From Actinomycetota bacterium (GTDB lineage: Bacteria; Actinomycetota; Geothermincolia; Geothermincolales; RBG-13-55-18), in NCBI GenBank assembly GCA_003598015.1, contig QZKE01000053.1, forward strand, positions 1 to 64,000: a stretch of 64,000 nucleotides of DNA. The letters are read 5' to 3'. The notes beneath the pieces were generated by a model. That model saw only the letters and a list, made by a program, of their open reading frames with translations. It was not told where the DNA came from and searched no databases. Shown here one piece after another: positions 25,043-33,757 of this stretch. The position numbers were made by a program, and so were the translations under genes. The stretch's first letter is position 1. Every line of letters begins with the position of its first letter.

Positions 25043-26839
25043 GTGCTCTTCTTCTCCGATCTCCAGGAAAGCAAGGTCATGGACAGTGCAGGCCGGTTTG
25101 TAGGCAAACTGCACGATATCGGCATGGGGCTGCAGGGAAACCTTCCCCAGAGCGAATTCCTGGTTATCTCGCGTATGCGCCGTGGGCGCAGGGAGATGGT
25201 CACCATACCATGGGAGTGGGTATCTTCCCTGCAGTCATCCCAGTTGAAGCTGGACCGCGAAAGAGAAGAGGTATGGCAGAGCGAATACTCGCCCGCGGGT
25301 ATATTGCTCGGCCGCAACCTGCTTGACAGGCAGATCGTCGATCTGTATGGGAACAAGGTGGTGCGCGTAAACGATCTCAGACTGGCGGAATTCGACTCCG
25401 TTCTGCGCCTTACCGGAGTAGACGTCAGCCAGAAAGCCTTGCTGCGCAGATTGAGCCTGGAGAAAACGGTAACCAGGATCCTGCGTCTCGTAGGTGGTGA
25501 CCTTCCAGAAAAGACCATTCCGTGGGATTACGTAGCGCCACTCGAAGTGCAACAACCAGACCTCAAGCTGACCGTGACCGCATCTCAACTGGGTGAACTG
25601 CATCCCACCGATATCGCCGACATCATAGAGCAGCTGGACCCTTACTATCGTGAAAGGCTGTTCGACCTCCTGGGAGCGCTGACCGCCGCGGAGTCCCTCT
25701 CCGAAGTCGAGCCGGGTAAACAGGCGGACGTCATCGAAAACCTTGCGGAAACCAAGGTCTCAAACCTGCTGGAAATCATGCCGCCCGACGAGGCTACCGA
25801 CATACTCGCGCTCCTGCCGCGGGATAAAGCGGAGCGTCTCTTGAACATCATGGGCGTGCGGGAGGCCGGTATTATCAGGGAGCTGCTGGGTTACGGCGAA
25901 GATACCGCGGGAGGACGTATGACACCGGAATTTCTCTCGGTTCCCAGCTCATACACCGCCCTGGACACCCTGGTCTATCTGCGCAAGAATGCCCCGGACG
26001 CGGAGACTCTCTACTATGTCTACGTCAAGGATAACGAGGACCGCCTGAAAGGCGTGGTCTCACTGCGCGATCTCCTCACATCCCCGCAGGAAGAAAGGGT
26101 TGAGGATTTTATGTATCGCGATGTGATATCCGTAAACATCTCCGAGGATCAGGAGGCTGTCGCCGATACCATGAGCCGGTATAACTTTCTGGCGCTTCCC
26201 GTTGTAGACGATTCCAACAATATCAAGGGCATAATCACCGTGGACGATATGATCGACGTAATCCGCGAGGAGGCTATCGAGGATCTCTCCCACCTGGGAG
26301 GCCTCGAGCTGGCCGAAACGGGAGCGGCGCCATCCCTGCGTACCAGGCTTCCTTCAATACTCATCACCCTGTTGGGCGGATTGGCGGCGGCCCTGCTCGT
26401 CTCGGCCTTCGAAGACCGCATCGTCCCCCTCATCTCCCTGGTCTTCTTTATCCCCCTGGTCCTCAGGGCGGCACAGGATATCAGTATCGTCTCCCAGGCG
26501 GTAGTCCTGGAAGAGATAGGGGGGAAGGATCCCGGATGGAGAGAGATCCTCGTGCTGGTGTGGAAGGAGATGCGGGTGGTGCTCATTATCTCCCTGGGCC
26601 TCTCTATCCTGGGAGGAGTGGTTGCGGCGCTGTGGGAGGACTACGCACGCTTCGGGATCACCATAGGCCTGACTCTGTTCATCACCGTCGTCCTGGGAAC
26701 CGTCGTAGGGATATGCATTCCTCTCGTTTCCCGCCGCATCAAGGGCGAGCTTCGTTACACCCAGGCGCGGTTTTCATCCCTTTTCATCGGCATCACCACC
26801 CTCGCGATCTACCTCGGGATATCCACGGCGCTGCTGTAG
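25043..26839 (+). CDS. mgtE: MgtE-type magnesium transporter with PRC-barrel N-terminus
   Basis: Order of domains: two PRC-barrel-like segments (about residues 1-170), the MgtE N domain (HPTDIADIIEQLDPYYRERLFDLL, MPPDEATDILALLPRDKAERLL), a CBS pair (MTPEFLSV..., DFMYRDVISV...LALPVVDDSNNIKGIITVDDMID), and a C-terminal membrane domain of about five helices. The CBS and N domains gate the pore by Mg2+ binding. The PRC-MgtE fusion is common in Actinobacteria. GTG 25043 is six bases after GGGAGG and begins the first PRC segment (LFFSDLQESKVMD); the track start at 24959 overlaps the promoter region. Confidence 0.92.
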   Translation: MLFFSDLQESKVMDSAGRFVGKLHDIGMGLQGNLPQSEFLVISRMRRGRREMVTIPWEWVSSLQSSQLKLDREREEVWQSEYSPAGILLGRNLLDRQIVDLYGNKVVRVNDLRLAEFDSVLRLTGVDVSQKALLRRLSLEKTVTRILRLVGGDLPEKTIPWDYVAPLEVQQPDLKLTVTASQLGELHPTDIADIIEQLDPYYRERLFDLLGALTAAESLSEVEPGKQADVIENLAETKVSNLLEIMPPDEATDILALLPRDKAERLLNIMGVREAGIIRELLGYGEDTAGGRMTPEFLSVPSSYTALDTLVYLRKNAPDAETLYYVYVKDNEDRLKGVVSLRDLLTSPQEERVEDFMYRDVISVNISEDQEAVADTMSRYNFLALPVVDDSNNIKGIITVDDMIDVIREEAIEDLSHLGGLELAETGAAPSLRTRLPSILITLLGGLAAALLVSAFEDRIVPLISLVFFIPLVLRAAQDISIVSQAVVLEEIGGKDPGWREILVLVWKEMRVVLIISLGLSILGGVVAALWEDYARFGITIGLTLFITVVLGTVVGICIPLVSRRIKGELRYTQARFSSLFIGITTLAIYLGISTALL

Positions 26840-26903
26840 GGACGCCGCCGCAACCGTCTCGGTACCTGGTCCACGTACATCCTCGTACGATGCGTAAGCT
26901 GAT

Positions 26904-26932
26904 GACCGTATACGCCATCATCTGCTACACTC
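26904..26932 (+). promoter_or_regulatory. promoter giving a leaderless dacF-like transcript
   Basis: A -10 TACACT (26927-26932), with a poor -35 (TGACCG) 17 bp upstream, places initiation at about 26939-26940, on the ATG of the carboxypeptidase gene. Confidence 0.4.
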
Positions 26933-26939
26933 CTCTTTG

Positions 26940-28349
26940 ATGAGGGATATAGACCAATTCGAACGACCGCCATCTGAGAGGCCGCGCGAGGAGCTCACGG
27001 AAGCCGAACGGCGCGACCTCCTCGCAAAGAGGATCAAGGAGCTGCGCAAGAGGAAACGCGCGCAGAAGCGGAAGGCAAACAGGCCTTTCCGTATCGGCGC
27101 GACCATCCTTATCGCGGCTTTCTTGCTGCTGTTTCTTTTCTCGAGCATATATGTCCTGGCTTCCAGCGGTGAGGACGAGCGATACCAGTCCATGGAGCTG
27201 CCCGCCTCGAACCTGGAGGAACTTGAAGGCATGGCGCTGGCGCCGGATGTGGTATCCGCACCAGGCATAACCGCGGCAGCGGCCATACTCGTGGACCCGC
27301 TTACCGGAGACGTGCTGTACGAGAAAAACGCCGACCAGTCCCTGCCCATGGCTTCCACGACCAAGATCATGACGGCCATCTTGAGCCTGGAAAACGCGAC
27401 CCTCGCAGAGACCACGACCATCAGCGACCATGCCAGTACGGTGGGAGAGTCATCGGCATGGCTGGAAAAAGGTGAAGTCCTTTCGGTCGAGCAACTCCTC
27501 TATGCGCTCATGCTGCAATCGGCCAATGATGCCTCGGTCGCGCTGGCGGAACACGTAGGAGGCTCGGAGGACGCCTTCGTGGAGATGATGAACGCCAAAG
27601 CGGCCGAACTCGGCCTCGCCCATACTTCCTTCAGCAACCCCCATGGACTGGACGAAGAGGGACACTATACCTCCGCCCGGGATCTCGCGGCGATCGCTGC
27701 CTACGCCATGAGTATCCCTGAATTCAGAGAGATCGTGGCCACGGATGAATACCAGATACCCTGGCCCGGTAATCCTTACCCGCGCGTGATGCAGAACCAC
27801 AACAAGCTCTTGGAGATGTACCCCTATGCCATCGGGATAAAGACCGGATACACCCTGGGAGCAGGCAAGTGCCTGGTGGCAGCGGCCGCAAAGGAGGGGA
27901 GCGAGCTTATCTCGGTCATCCTCAATGGGGGTGACACCTACTGGGATCAGACCATATCGCTCCTGGAATACGGTTTCAACGACTTTGCGCACGTCGAGTT
28001 CGCCTATTCCGGGCAGCCCCTCGCGGAGATCGAGGTGGGGGATTTTCCGCGCCGCAAGGTGAACGTCGTAGGCGCGCAAGACCTGGTATTCACCGTGCGC
28101 AGAGACCGTCTCGACAGCTACCGGAGCGCCGGCCTCCATTACCTCGTGTGGGTTCCCTATCCGGTTGACGCCGGCCAGGAACTGGGCTATATGATCGTCG
28201 CCGAGGGGACGCCGCATGAATCCAGCGAGAAACTGATAAGCGACGGGAACCGCCATACCCCCAACCTGCTCATCCGCTTTTTCGCCTTCATCGGGGCGGT
28301 TTTCGGGCTATGGTGGAAGGGGATACTATGGCTCATACCGGGACTATAA
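26940..28349 (+). CDS. D-alanyl-D-alanine carboxypeptidase (peptidase S11)
   Basis: A low-molecular-weight penicillin-binding protein that trims the terminal D-Ala of peptidoglycan stems. A basic cytoplasmic N-terminus (KRIKELRKRKRAQKRKA) precedes one transmembrane helix, after which the S11 domain shows SxxK as ASTTKIM, SxN as QSAND and KTG as GIKTGYT. A beta-rich C-terminal domain and a second hydrophobic helix at the end (FFAFIGAVFGLWWKGILWLI) suggest anchoring at both ends. ATG 26940 has no ribosome-binding site and sits at the predicted transcription start; TTG 26937 is the alternative. Confidence 0.92.
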   Translation: MRDIDQFERPPSERPREELTEAERRDLLAKRIKELRKRKRAQKRKANRPFRIGATILIAAFLLLFLFSSIYVLASSGEDERYQSMELPASNLEELEGMALAPDVVSAPGITAAAAILVDPLTGDVLYEKNADQSLPMASTTKIMTAILSLENATLAETTTISDHASTVGESSAWLEKGEVLSVEQLLYALMLQSANDASVALAEHVGGSEDAFVEMMNAKAAELGLAHTSFSNPHGLDEEGHYTSARDLAAIAAYAMSIPEFREIVATDEYQIPWPGNPYPRVMQNHNKLLEMYPYAIGIKTGYTLGAGKCLVAAAAKEGSELISVILNGGDTYWDQTISLLEYGFNDFAHVEFAYSGQPLAEIEVGDFPRRKVNVVGAQDLVFTVRRDRLDSYRSAGLHYLVWVPYPVDAGQELGYMIVAEGTPHESSEKLISDGNRHTPNLLIRFFAFIGAVFGLWWKGILWLIPGL

Positions 28350-28379
28350 CATGTGCCCTGAGGGCGGGGGTGTCCTGAA

Positions 28380-28925
28380 GTGCATCCCGAATTCCATAAA
28401 CGCGTCATCTTCACCGAGGAGGATATATCGCGGCGCGTGCGTGAGCTCGGTGCGGAGATAACCGCCGGTTGCGGGCATGGATCCGGACCGCTGGCGGTGG
28501 TGAGTATCCTCAAGGGAGGGTTTATCTTTCTGGCCGACCTCATACGCGCCATAGATCTCGATCTCACGGTGGACTTCATGGCTATCTCCAGCTACAGGGA
28601 ATCGAGCCTGCATTCCAGTGGCGTACGCATAGTAAAAGACCTTTCCGATAGCATTTTCGACCGCGACGTGCTGGTAGTCGAGGACATCGTCGATACCGGC
28701 CTGACTCTGAGTTATATCCTACGCAATCTGCAGGAGCGTGGTCCAAGGGATCTCCGGGTATGCACGCTCCTGGACCGCACCGGAAGCCGGATAGCGCCGG
28801 TGCGCGTCGACTACCATGGCTTCGAGGTGGGCGAGGAGTTCCTGGTAGGGTACGGCCTCGACTATATGCAGAAGTGGCGAAACCTCCGTTTCATCTGCGC
28901 CCTGGCGGAGAAAGGTCAAGGTTGA
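28380..28925 (+). CDS. hpt: hypoxanthine phosphoribosyltransferase
   Basis: Purine salvage enzyme that makes IMP or GMP from hypoxanthine or guanine and PRPP. The PRPP-binding motif is VLVVEDIVDTGLTL near residue 100, with SILKGGFIFLADL upstream (first PRPP-contact loop) and the flexible loop MAISSYRES. The C-terminal FLVGYGLDYMQKWRNLRFI is typical of Hpt. Length of 181 is normal. The GTG start follows GGGGGTG. It lies 30 bp after the carboxypeptidase gene. Confidence 0.95.
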   Translation: MHPEFHKRVIFTEEDISRRVRELGAEITAGCGHGSGPLAVVSILKGGFIFLADLIRAIDLDLTVDFMAISSYRESSLHSSGVRIVKDLSDSIFDRDVLVVEDIVDTGLTLSYILRNLQERGPRDLRVCTLLDRTGSRIAPVRVDYHGFEVGEEFLVGYGLDYMQKWRNLRFICALAEKGQG

Positions 28926-29009
28926 ACGGAGGAGTCCCAGTTGAGAGTATGTGTCACGGACGATCCGTGAACTTGGGACGAGCCTTGGGTAGAATATTAT
29001 ATAGGCTGA

Positions 29010-29036
29010 TTGACAGGCGAGTAAGGGTACTATAGT
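29010..29036 (+). promoter_or_regulatory. possible promoter for the BFN gene
   Basis: TTGACA (29010-29015) is perfect, but TATAGT (29031-29036) is only 15 bp away, shorter than optimal. Confidence 0.4.
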
Positions 29037-29063
29037 TTAGCCTTGATACCACAGGAGGATGTG

Positions 29064-29540
29064 ATGGCAATGGTTGAGTTGACACTGATAGGCGTAAGGG
29101 TTGAGCTGCCCGCCAACCAGCCTATAGTGTTGCTCAAAGAGAGGTCGGGAGATCGCTTCCTGCCCATCTGGATCGGTGCCTTCGAGGCCACGGCCATCGC
29201 CTTTGCCCTGCAGGGAATAGAGACCGCCCGGCCTATGACCCACGACCTCATGAAGAACATCATGGATCAACTGGGCATCACCATGAAGAAGGTGGTGATA
29301 TCCGACTTGAGGGAAGGGACCTTCTACGCCGATATAACCCTCGACTATGACGGCAAGCCTTTCAAGATTGACGCCAGGCCCAGCGATGCCATCGCCCTCG
29401 CGGTACGCACCGGCGTTACCATCTTCTCCGACGAGCATGTCCTCAACGAGGCCAGCGTCTTCATCGAGACCGAGGACGAGGACGAGATAGAGCGCTTCCG
29501 CGACTTCCTCAAAGACGTCAAACCAGAGGATTTCATGTAA
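29064..29540 (+). CDS. bifunctional nuclease family protein (BFN/DUF151)
   Basis: The BFN domain is recognisable in LKERSGDRFLPIWIGAFEATAIAFALQGIETARPMTHDL and ARPSDAIALAVRTGVTIF. Plant members have nuclease activity; bacterial roles are unclear. In mycobacteria this gene follows garA and ftsR directly; here the same three families occur within 7 kb, separated by Mut7-C, mgtE, carboxypeptidase and hpt genes. ATG 29064 lies five bases after AGGAGG. A run of acidic residues (ETEDEDEIERF) precedes the C-terminus. Confidence 0.9.
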   Translation: MAMVELTLIGVRVELPANQPIVLLKERSGDRFLPIWIGAFEATAIAFALQGIETARPMTHDLMKNIMDQLGITMKKVVISDLREGTFYADITLDYDGKPFKIDARPSDAIALAVRTGVTIFSDEHVLNEASVFIETEDEDEIERFRDFLKDVKPEDFM

Positions 29541-29678
29541 GGTCGGCGAACCGTGGTCTGACCCTATCCATCCTTCCCTGCGCCTGCCAGCCGAAGATTA
29601 TAGCTAGCGCCTGTCAAGTACGATACTATTCTTGATGTATGCTTATCGTGTCGGCCCGAAGAAAGGTCAGGTTGAGGA

Positions 29679-30728
29679 TTGGACCGGCGTAGAGCCCTGT
29701 TGAAGGCCGTATTGCTTCTCCTCGCCATAATAATAATCGGTGTATTCGGTTATATGCTGATCGAGGGAGCCAACTTCCTGGACTCGCTGTATATGGTGAT
29801 CATTACCGTCACCACCATCGGATACGGGGAGGTCTTCCCCCTGGGAACGGGAGGGGAGATCTTCACTATCTTCCTGATCATCGCGGGAGTCGGTACCGTA
29901 GGATATACACTCGTCAGCGCAGTAGAGTTTATGATAGAGAATAGCCTTTCCGGATTGATGGGGAGGAGAAAGATGCGTAAAGAGATAGAGGGCATGATAG
30001 GCCATTACATACTCTGCGGCTATGGCAGGGTCGGCCAGCACATCGCTGATGACCTCAAACGTGCCGGCGCCGATTTCGTGATCATAGAAAATGATGCTGC
30101 GGCGTCCGAAAGGGCATCGGGGCTGGGCTTCCTGGTCATCAAGGCCGATGCTACCAGCGACGAGACCCTGAAGGAAGCGGGGATAGAGAACGCCAAGGGC
30201 CTGGTATCCGCACTGTCCAGCGATGCCGAGAACCTCTATATAACCTTGACGGCCCGCGAGCTCTGCCCCCACCTTTTCATCGTAAGCCGCTGCGACGCCG
30301 AGGAATCGGAGCCTAAACTGAGGCGCGCCGGGGCGGACAGGGTGATATCGCCGCATTCCATCGGGGGCAGGCGCATGGCCGCCATGATGCTCAAACCCAT
30401 GGTCTGGGATTACCTGGACCTGGTGACCAGGGGCCAGTACATAGAGTTCAACGTCGAGAACCTGGAATGGCGTATCGACGACGTAGAGATCCAACCCAAC
30501 TCCTACCTGGACGGGAAGTCCATCGACGAAGCCAAGATATATTCCATATCGGGCGCACTCGTTCTCGCGGTCAAGAAACGCGGCCTGGGCTTCAATACCA
30601 AGCCGGCCAAGGACACGCGGCTTGACCCCGGAGACTACATCATCGCCATCGGCACCGTCGACCAGCTCGCCAAGCTGGAAGAGGTGGCCACCTCCAAGGT
30701 ATGGTCCCAGGGAGGGCGCTATACCTGA
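29679..30728 (+). CDS. two-transmembrane potassium channel with RCK (TrkA-N/TrkA-C) domains
   Basis: Two hydrophobic helices flank a pore with the K+ selectivity filter TTIGYGE near residue 48. The cytoplasmic part has an NAD-type Rossmann fold (YILCGYGRVGQHIADDL, VIIENDA, KADATSDETL) and a TrkA-C domain near the end. This is the MthK/Kch-like layout of ligand-gated K+ channels. The TTG start is preceded by AAAGGTCAGG. The start has no ATG alternative in the helix, so TTG is accepted. Confidence 0.92.
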   Translation: MDRRRALLKAVLLLLAIIIIGVFGYMLIEGANFLDSLYMVIITVTTIGYGEVFPLGTGGEIFTIFLIIAGVGTVGYTLVSAVEFMIENSLSGLMGRRKMRKEIEGMIGHYILCGYGRVGQHIADDLKRAGADFVIIENDAAASERASGLGFLVIKADATSDETLKEAGIENAKGLVSALSSDAENLYITLTARELCPHLFIVSRCDAEESEPKLRRAGADRVISPHSIGGRRMAAMMLKPMVWDYLDLVTRGQYIEFNVENLEWRIDDVEIQPNSYLDGKSIDEAKIYSISGALVLAVKKRGLGFNTKPAKDTRLDPGDYIIAIGTVDQLAKLEEVATSKVWSQGGRYT

Positions 30729-30813
30729 TCCCATATCTATCCTTCCACTTCACATCTACCATTCATTGGTAAACCTGTTCTTCAAGTACAGAGATTTTGC
30801 TATTATTATGGTT

Positions 30814-30837
30814 GGTTCTTCTCCGAGAAGTGCGGGT
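30814..30837 (+). repeat. GTTC-GGGT dispersed element, copy 3 (possible SigF-type promoter)
   Basis: GGTTCTT, then a near-palindromic core TTCTCCGAGAA, then TGCGGGTA. GTTC-N15-GGGTA fits SigB/SigF-type promoters. The next gene starts 75 bp downstream. Confidence 0.6.
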
Positions 30838-30911
30838 AGAGTATAGAGTATAGTGAGAAATATCGTCATGGTTGAACGGAAGACGCGCCCATTTCGAATC
30901 GTGGTGAGAGT

Positions 30912-31928
30912 ATGCGTGTTCTGAACCCTAGATATAAGGCGTTGCTCGCCGTTTCCACGGTGGTTCTAATCACCTTGTGCGCCGCGCCATTGGTAAACGC
31001 CGCGGGGGAGAGGGATTCCCTGGAGGCCGAGGCTGACCGCCTGACCTACGCTATCCTCGAGCTGAAAACGCGCCTGCGCACCGCGCAGGGAGAGCGCGAT
31101 GCCCTCCTCGCCGAGCTGGTGGAACTCGATGGAGGCATAGCATCCACGGAGGGGGAGATAGAGGCCCTGAGGCTGGAGTTAGATGCCTGCCAGGAAGCAT
31201 ACGAGCAATCCCTGCGCTCCCTGTACAAACGCGGCGAGATCAGCGAGCTCGAAGTGTTGCTCGAGGCGCGGGAACTGGAGGAGGTCTGGGAGGATACGGC
31301 CTATTTCGAGCGCATCTTACAGTCTGAAACGGATACCCTCGACAGCCTCAAAGCAAAGATAACGGAGCTGGAACTCACCGAGCGGGTACTGAGGGATAAA
31401 CGCGCGAAAAGACAGCGCATTACCGAGACCCTTGATAGCGCGCTGATAAACGGGAGAATAGGCGAGCTCGAAGCGCAACTGAGCGAGGTCAACACGCGCC
31501 TGCGCGCGTTGGGTAACGGTGGTGGAGGGCAGCTCCAGCCGGCTCCCGACCCGCCGGCATGGACCGTCCCCGCGCCGGGAAAACTCCTGGACCGTGTCCC
31601 CTCGCAACCTCCCTTAGACGATTTTGAACGCACGGGGATGACCTACGCCGGATATACCACCTGTTATGGAGAGGAGTTCCACGGCAAATCTACGGCAAGC
31701 GGGGTCATATTCAATATGTATGACTTTACTTGCGCCCATCGGACCTTGCCCTTCGGCACCTGGCTTCTGGTCACTTTCCGGGGCGGGCAGACGATCGTGC
31801 AGGTAAACGACCGTGGCCCCTTCGTGCCGGGGCGCGTGCTCGATCTGTCCTACGGGTCAGCGCGGAGCATAGGCCTGGACGGAGTGCAGTGGACGGAGTT
31901 CGAGATACTGGTACCGAAGGGTGTTTGA
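30912..31928 (+). CDS. secreted coiled-coil protein with RlpA-like double-psi beta-barrel
   Basis: A signal peptide (LLAVSTVVLITLCAAPLVNAA) leads a coiled coil of about 170 residues (ELKTRLRTAQGERDALLAEL...), a proline-rich linker, and a C-terminal RlpA-like barrel (TTCYGEEFHGKSTASGVIFNMYDFTCAHRTLPFGTWLLVT, VNDRGPFVPGRVLDLSYGSARSIGL). The barrel keeps the aspartate of NDRGPF found in RlpA lytic enzymes. CwlO/RipA-like coiled coil plus DPBB suggests a peptidoglycan remodelling enzyme regulated through its coiled coil. The dispersed element at 30814 may be its promoter. Confidence 0.88.
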   Translation: MRVLNPRYKALLAVSTVVLITLCAAPLVNAAGERDSLEAEADRLTYAILELKTRLRTAQGERDALLAELVELDGGIASTEGEIEALRLELDACQEAYEQSLRSLYKRGEISELEVLLEARELEEVWEDTAYFERILQSETDTLDSLKAKITELELTERVLRDKRAKRQRITETLDSALINGRIGELEAQLSEVNTRLRALGNGGGGQLQPAPDPPAWTVPAPGKLLDRVPSQPPLDDFERTGMTYAGYTTCYGEEFHGKSTASGVIFNMYDFTCAHRTLPFGTWLLVTFRGGQTIVQVNDRGPFVPGRVLDLSYGSARSIGLDGVQWTEFEILVPKGV

Positions 31929-31951
31929 GCAGCGGCGATGCGGGGTGAGCA

Positions 31952-32329
31952 TTGACGGCTGAAAGCGGTGCATCATTCGTCGAGGGCAGGGAGTACAGAC
32001 GTTGGGACGAGGTACGCTTCGCCCATCGCAGCGAGCAGGAGTTCGCCCGCTTGCTCGATTTCTACGATATCAAGTGGCTTTTTGAGCCGTTTAGCTTCGA
32101 TATAGAGTGGGACAAGAAGGGCAACGCCGTTTCCAAGTTCACCCCCGATTTCTACCTTCCCGAATACGGTCTCTTCATAGAGATAACCACCCTGAACCAG
32201 AAGCTGGTGACCAGAAAGAACCGCAAGATAAGACGGCTGAAGGAGCTCTACCCCGAGGTAAAGTGCAAGATTTTCTATCGCAAGGACTATCAACATCTAT
32301 TATTCAAATACAATATCAGTCTGGAATGA
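31952..32329 (+). CDS. small PD-(D/E)xK-like nuclease-fold protein
   Basis: 125 residues with an early SEQEFARLLDFYDIKWLFEP helix-strand pair, then TPDFYLPEYGLFIEITTLNQKL, which looks like the PD...ExT/ExK core of restriction-endonuclease-like folds: Glu in SEQEF, Asp in TPDF, Glu in IEIT. Similar short proteins are widespread in Actinobacteria and Firmicutes without known function. The TTG start at 31952 has a modest GGGGTGAG upstream. It begins 23 bp after the RlpA-like gene and is probably co-transcribed. Confidence 0.65.
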   Translation: MTAESGASFVEGREYRRWDEVRFAHRSEQEFARLLDFYDIKWLFEPFSFDIEWDKKGNAVSKFTPDFYLPEYGLFIEITTLNQKLVTRKNRKIRRLKELYPEVKCKIFYRKDYQHLLFKYNISLE

Positions 32330-32354
32330 CGCCCCTGGCCCCAACCGAGAACGC

Positions 32355-33065
32355 CTATTTCTGTTGCCGCCGTTCCTCCCGGGCTGCACTCAGAACAAAG
32401 ACACAGCTCAGGTCTGAAGCTTCCAGTTTGCACCCGCCCGCCAGGCTCAAGTAACCTTCCTCGAGGCAGCGGTGTACCTCGCAGACCAGGCCAGGGTGGC
32501 TGCGGGAGAACTCCCCGAAGGGGCAGGTCGCAAAGGTCACCTCGACCCGGCTTTCTCCGCATTCCCTCATGCTTGCCTTGTGACCCCTGCGCATGATCTC
32601 CTCCGACCAGGCTTCCTTTATCTCCGTCAAGCTCGCCCCCTGGGGCAGATAGGCGAGTGGGGAGGAACTGGCGATCGCTTCCTCGCGGCCGCGTTTGAAC
32701 GCTTCCCGTCCTATGCGGGGGCTTACGCCTTTTCCCGCGCTCGCAACGCCGCTCGCCAGGACCTCCGCCAGCAGCTTGTATTTGCGTGGAGGCAGGCTGA
32801 GTTCCAGGTCCTCATCGCTCGCGCCGTAGAGATTAGCGGGGCGGCCTCCTCGTTCGCCACGGCGGCGTATAACCTGCAACAACCCTCCCTTTACCAGTTT
32901 ATCCAGGTGTATGCGTGCCGCATTGGCATGCAAACCGAAGTTTTCCGCCACCTCTCTTACGGAGAGCGGGGAGTCCGCATGTACCACGTACTCCATTATC
33001 TCCCGCCGTGTGGGGTCGGCGAGGGCGGTTGATACACGTGCTATATGCTCGCTGTAGGTCCTCAT
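32355..33065 (-). CDS. ArsR/SufR-like winged-helix regulator with a cysteine cluster
   Basis: An N-terminal helix-turn-helix (ALADPTRREIMEYVV...SVREVAENFGLHANAARIHLDKLVKGGLLQV) is followed by a C-terminal domain with CPFGEF...VCEVHRCLEEGYLSLAGGCKLE. The spaced cysteines resemble Fe-S-binding regulators of the SufR/COG2345 group, with one extra Cys in HRC. It is divergent from the small zinc-ribbon gene at 33156, across an A+T-rich region carrying a palindrome; it may repress that gene and itself. An iron-sulfur role is inference. Confidence 0.78.
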   Translation of the reverse strand: MRTYSEHIARVSTALADPTRREIMEYVVHADSPLSVREVAENFGLHANAARIHLDKLVKGGLLQVIRRRGERGGRPANLYGASDEDLELSLPPRKYKLLAEVLASGVASAGKGVSPRIGREAFKRGREEAIASSSPLAYLPQGASLTEIKEAWSEEIMRRGHKASMRECGESRVEVTFATCPFGEFSRSHPGLVCEVHRCLEEGYLSLAGGCKLEASDLSCVFVLSAAREERRQQK

Positions 33066-33086
33066 ATTTCACCCGATCAATGGAGC

Positions 33087-33120
33087 TTGACGTGGTTATT
33101 ATAACATAGTATATTAATAC
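33087..33120 (+). promoter_or_regulatory. promoter and possible operator between the divergent SufR-like and zinc-ribbon genes
   Basis: TTGACG (33087-33092), 17 bp, TATATT (33110-33115). GTATATTAATAC (33109-33120) overlaps the -10 and is an imperfect palindrome with GTAT/ATAC arms, a plausible operator for the adjacent winged-helix protein. Confidence 0.6.
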
Positions 33121-33155
33121 AGTAAATATATTATAAAGTGTATAAAGGAGGCGTG

Positions 33156-33452
33156 ATGTTACGGGTAAAATCTCGCTGCTGGAAATGCGGAGAAGTGGCC
33201 CTCTCTCTTGAAGACATCCTCCTGGTCGAGCATGGGGACGGCGAAGGCACCTACTATACCTTTGTCTGCAGTACTTGCGACGTAGCGCAGGCCTATCCGG
33301 CCGACAGCCGTTTCATAGACTTCATGCGCATGAACGGATGCGAGCCCGTCGTCCTGGCATCGCCGATCGAGTTCAAGGAAGCGGAGGAAAATCCTCCATT
33401 AACCTGGGACGATCTCCTCGATCTTCATCTATTGCTCCAGGAAGAATCCTGA
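33156..33452 (+). CDS. small zinc-ribbon-like protein
   Basis: About 98 residues with two CxxC pairs (CWKCGEVALSLEDI...FVCSTCDVAQAYPADS), which could bind zinc. The rest is acidic with no recognisable domain. ATG 33156 is four bases after AAAGGAGG; GTG 33138 precedes that site. It is divergently transcribed from the SufR-like regulator and may be its target. Function unknown. Confidence 0.6.
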   Translation: MLRVKSRCWKCGEVALSLEDILLVEHGDGEGTYYTFVCSTCDVAQAYPADSRFIDFMRMNGCEPVVLASPIEFKEAEENPPLTWDDLLDLHLLLQEES

Positions 33453-33547
33453 CCTGGCTCATATGCCTGGCGTAAAAAACTCTGGCCTCAGCCCTCGTTT
33501 AAGCTTAGACTACACGCATGGAAGCATGACAAAGGGGAGGTGAGAAC

Positions 33548-33754
33548 ATGGCTATTACGAAGGATATGACCATACAGGAAGTGGTCGAGAACAATCCGGA
33601 GACCATCAGGGTTTTTCTGGAGCACGGTCTGCATTGTATAGGATGCGCCGTTGCCCGTTTCGAGAATATCGAGCAGGGTGCATTGGCCCATGGCATAGAT
33701 GTCGATGCGCTCATCGAAGACCTGAACGGCAAGGCCGCAGACAACGAAAACTGA
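33548..33754 (+). CDS. DUF1858 (ScdA-N-like) protein with CxxC motif
   Basis: The 68-residue product is a complete DUF1858 domain: DMTIQEVVENNPETIRVFLEHGLHCIGCAVARFENIEQGALAHGID. The HCIGC motif is where the family is proposed to bind a metal or act as a disulfide redox centre, as in the N-terminus of the iron-sulfur repair protein ScdA/YtfE. It starts after AGGGGAGGTGAG. Its 3-prime end is four bp from the inverted-repeat structure at 33758. Confidence 0.85.
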   Translation: MAITKDMTIQEVVENNPETIRVFLEHGLHCIGCAVARFENIEQGALAHGIDVDALIEDLNGKAADNEN

Positions 33755-33757
33755 GAT

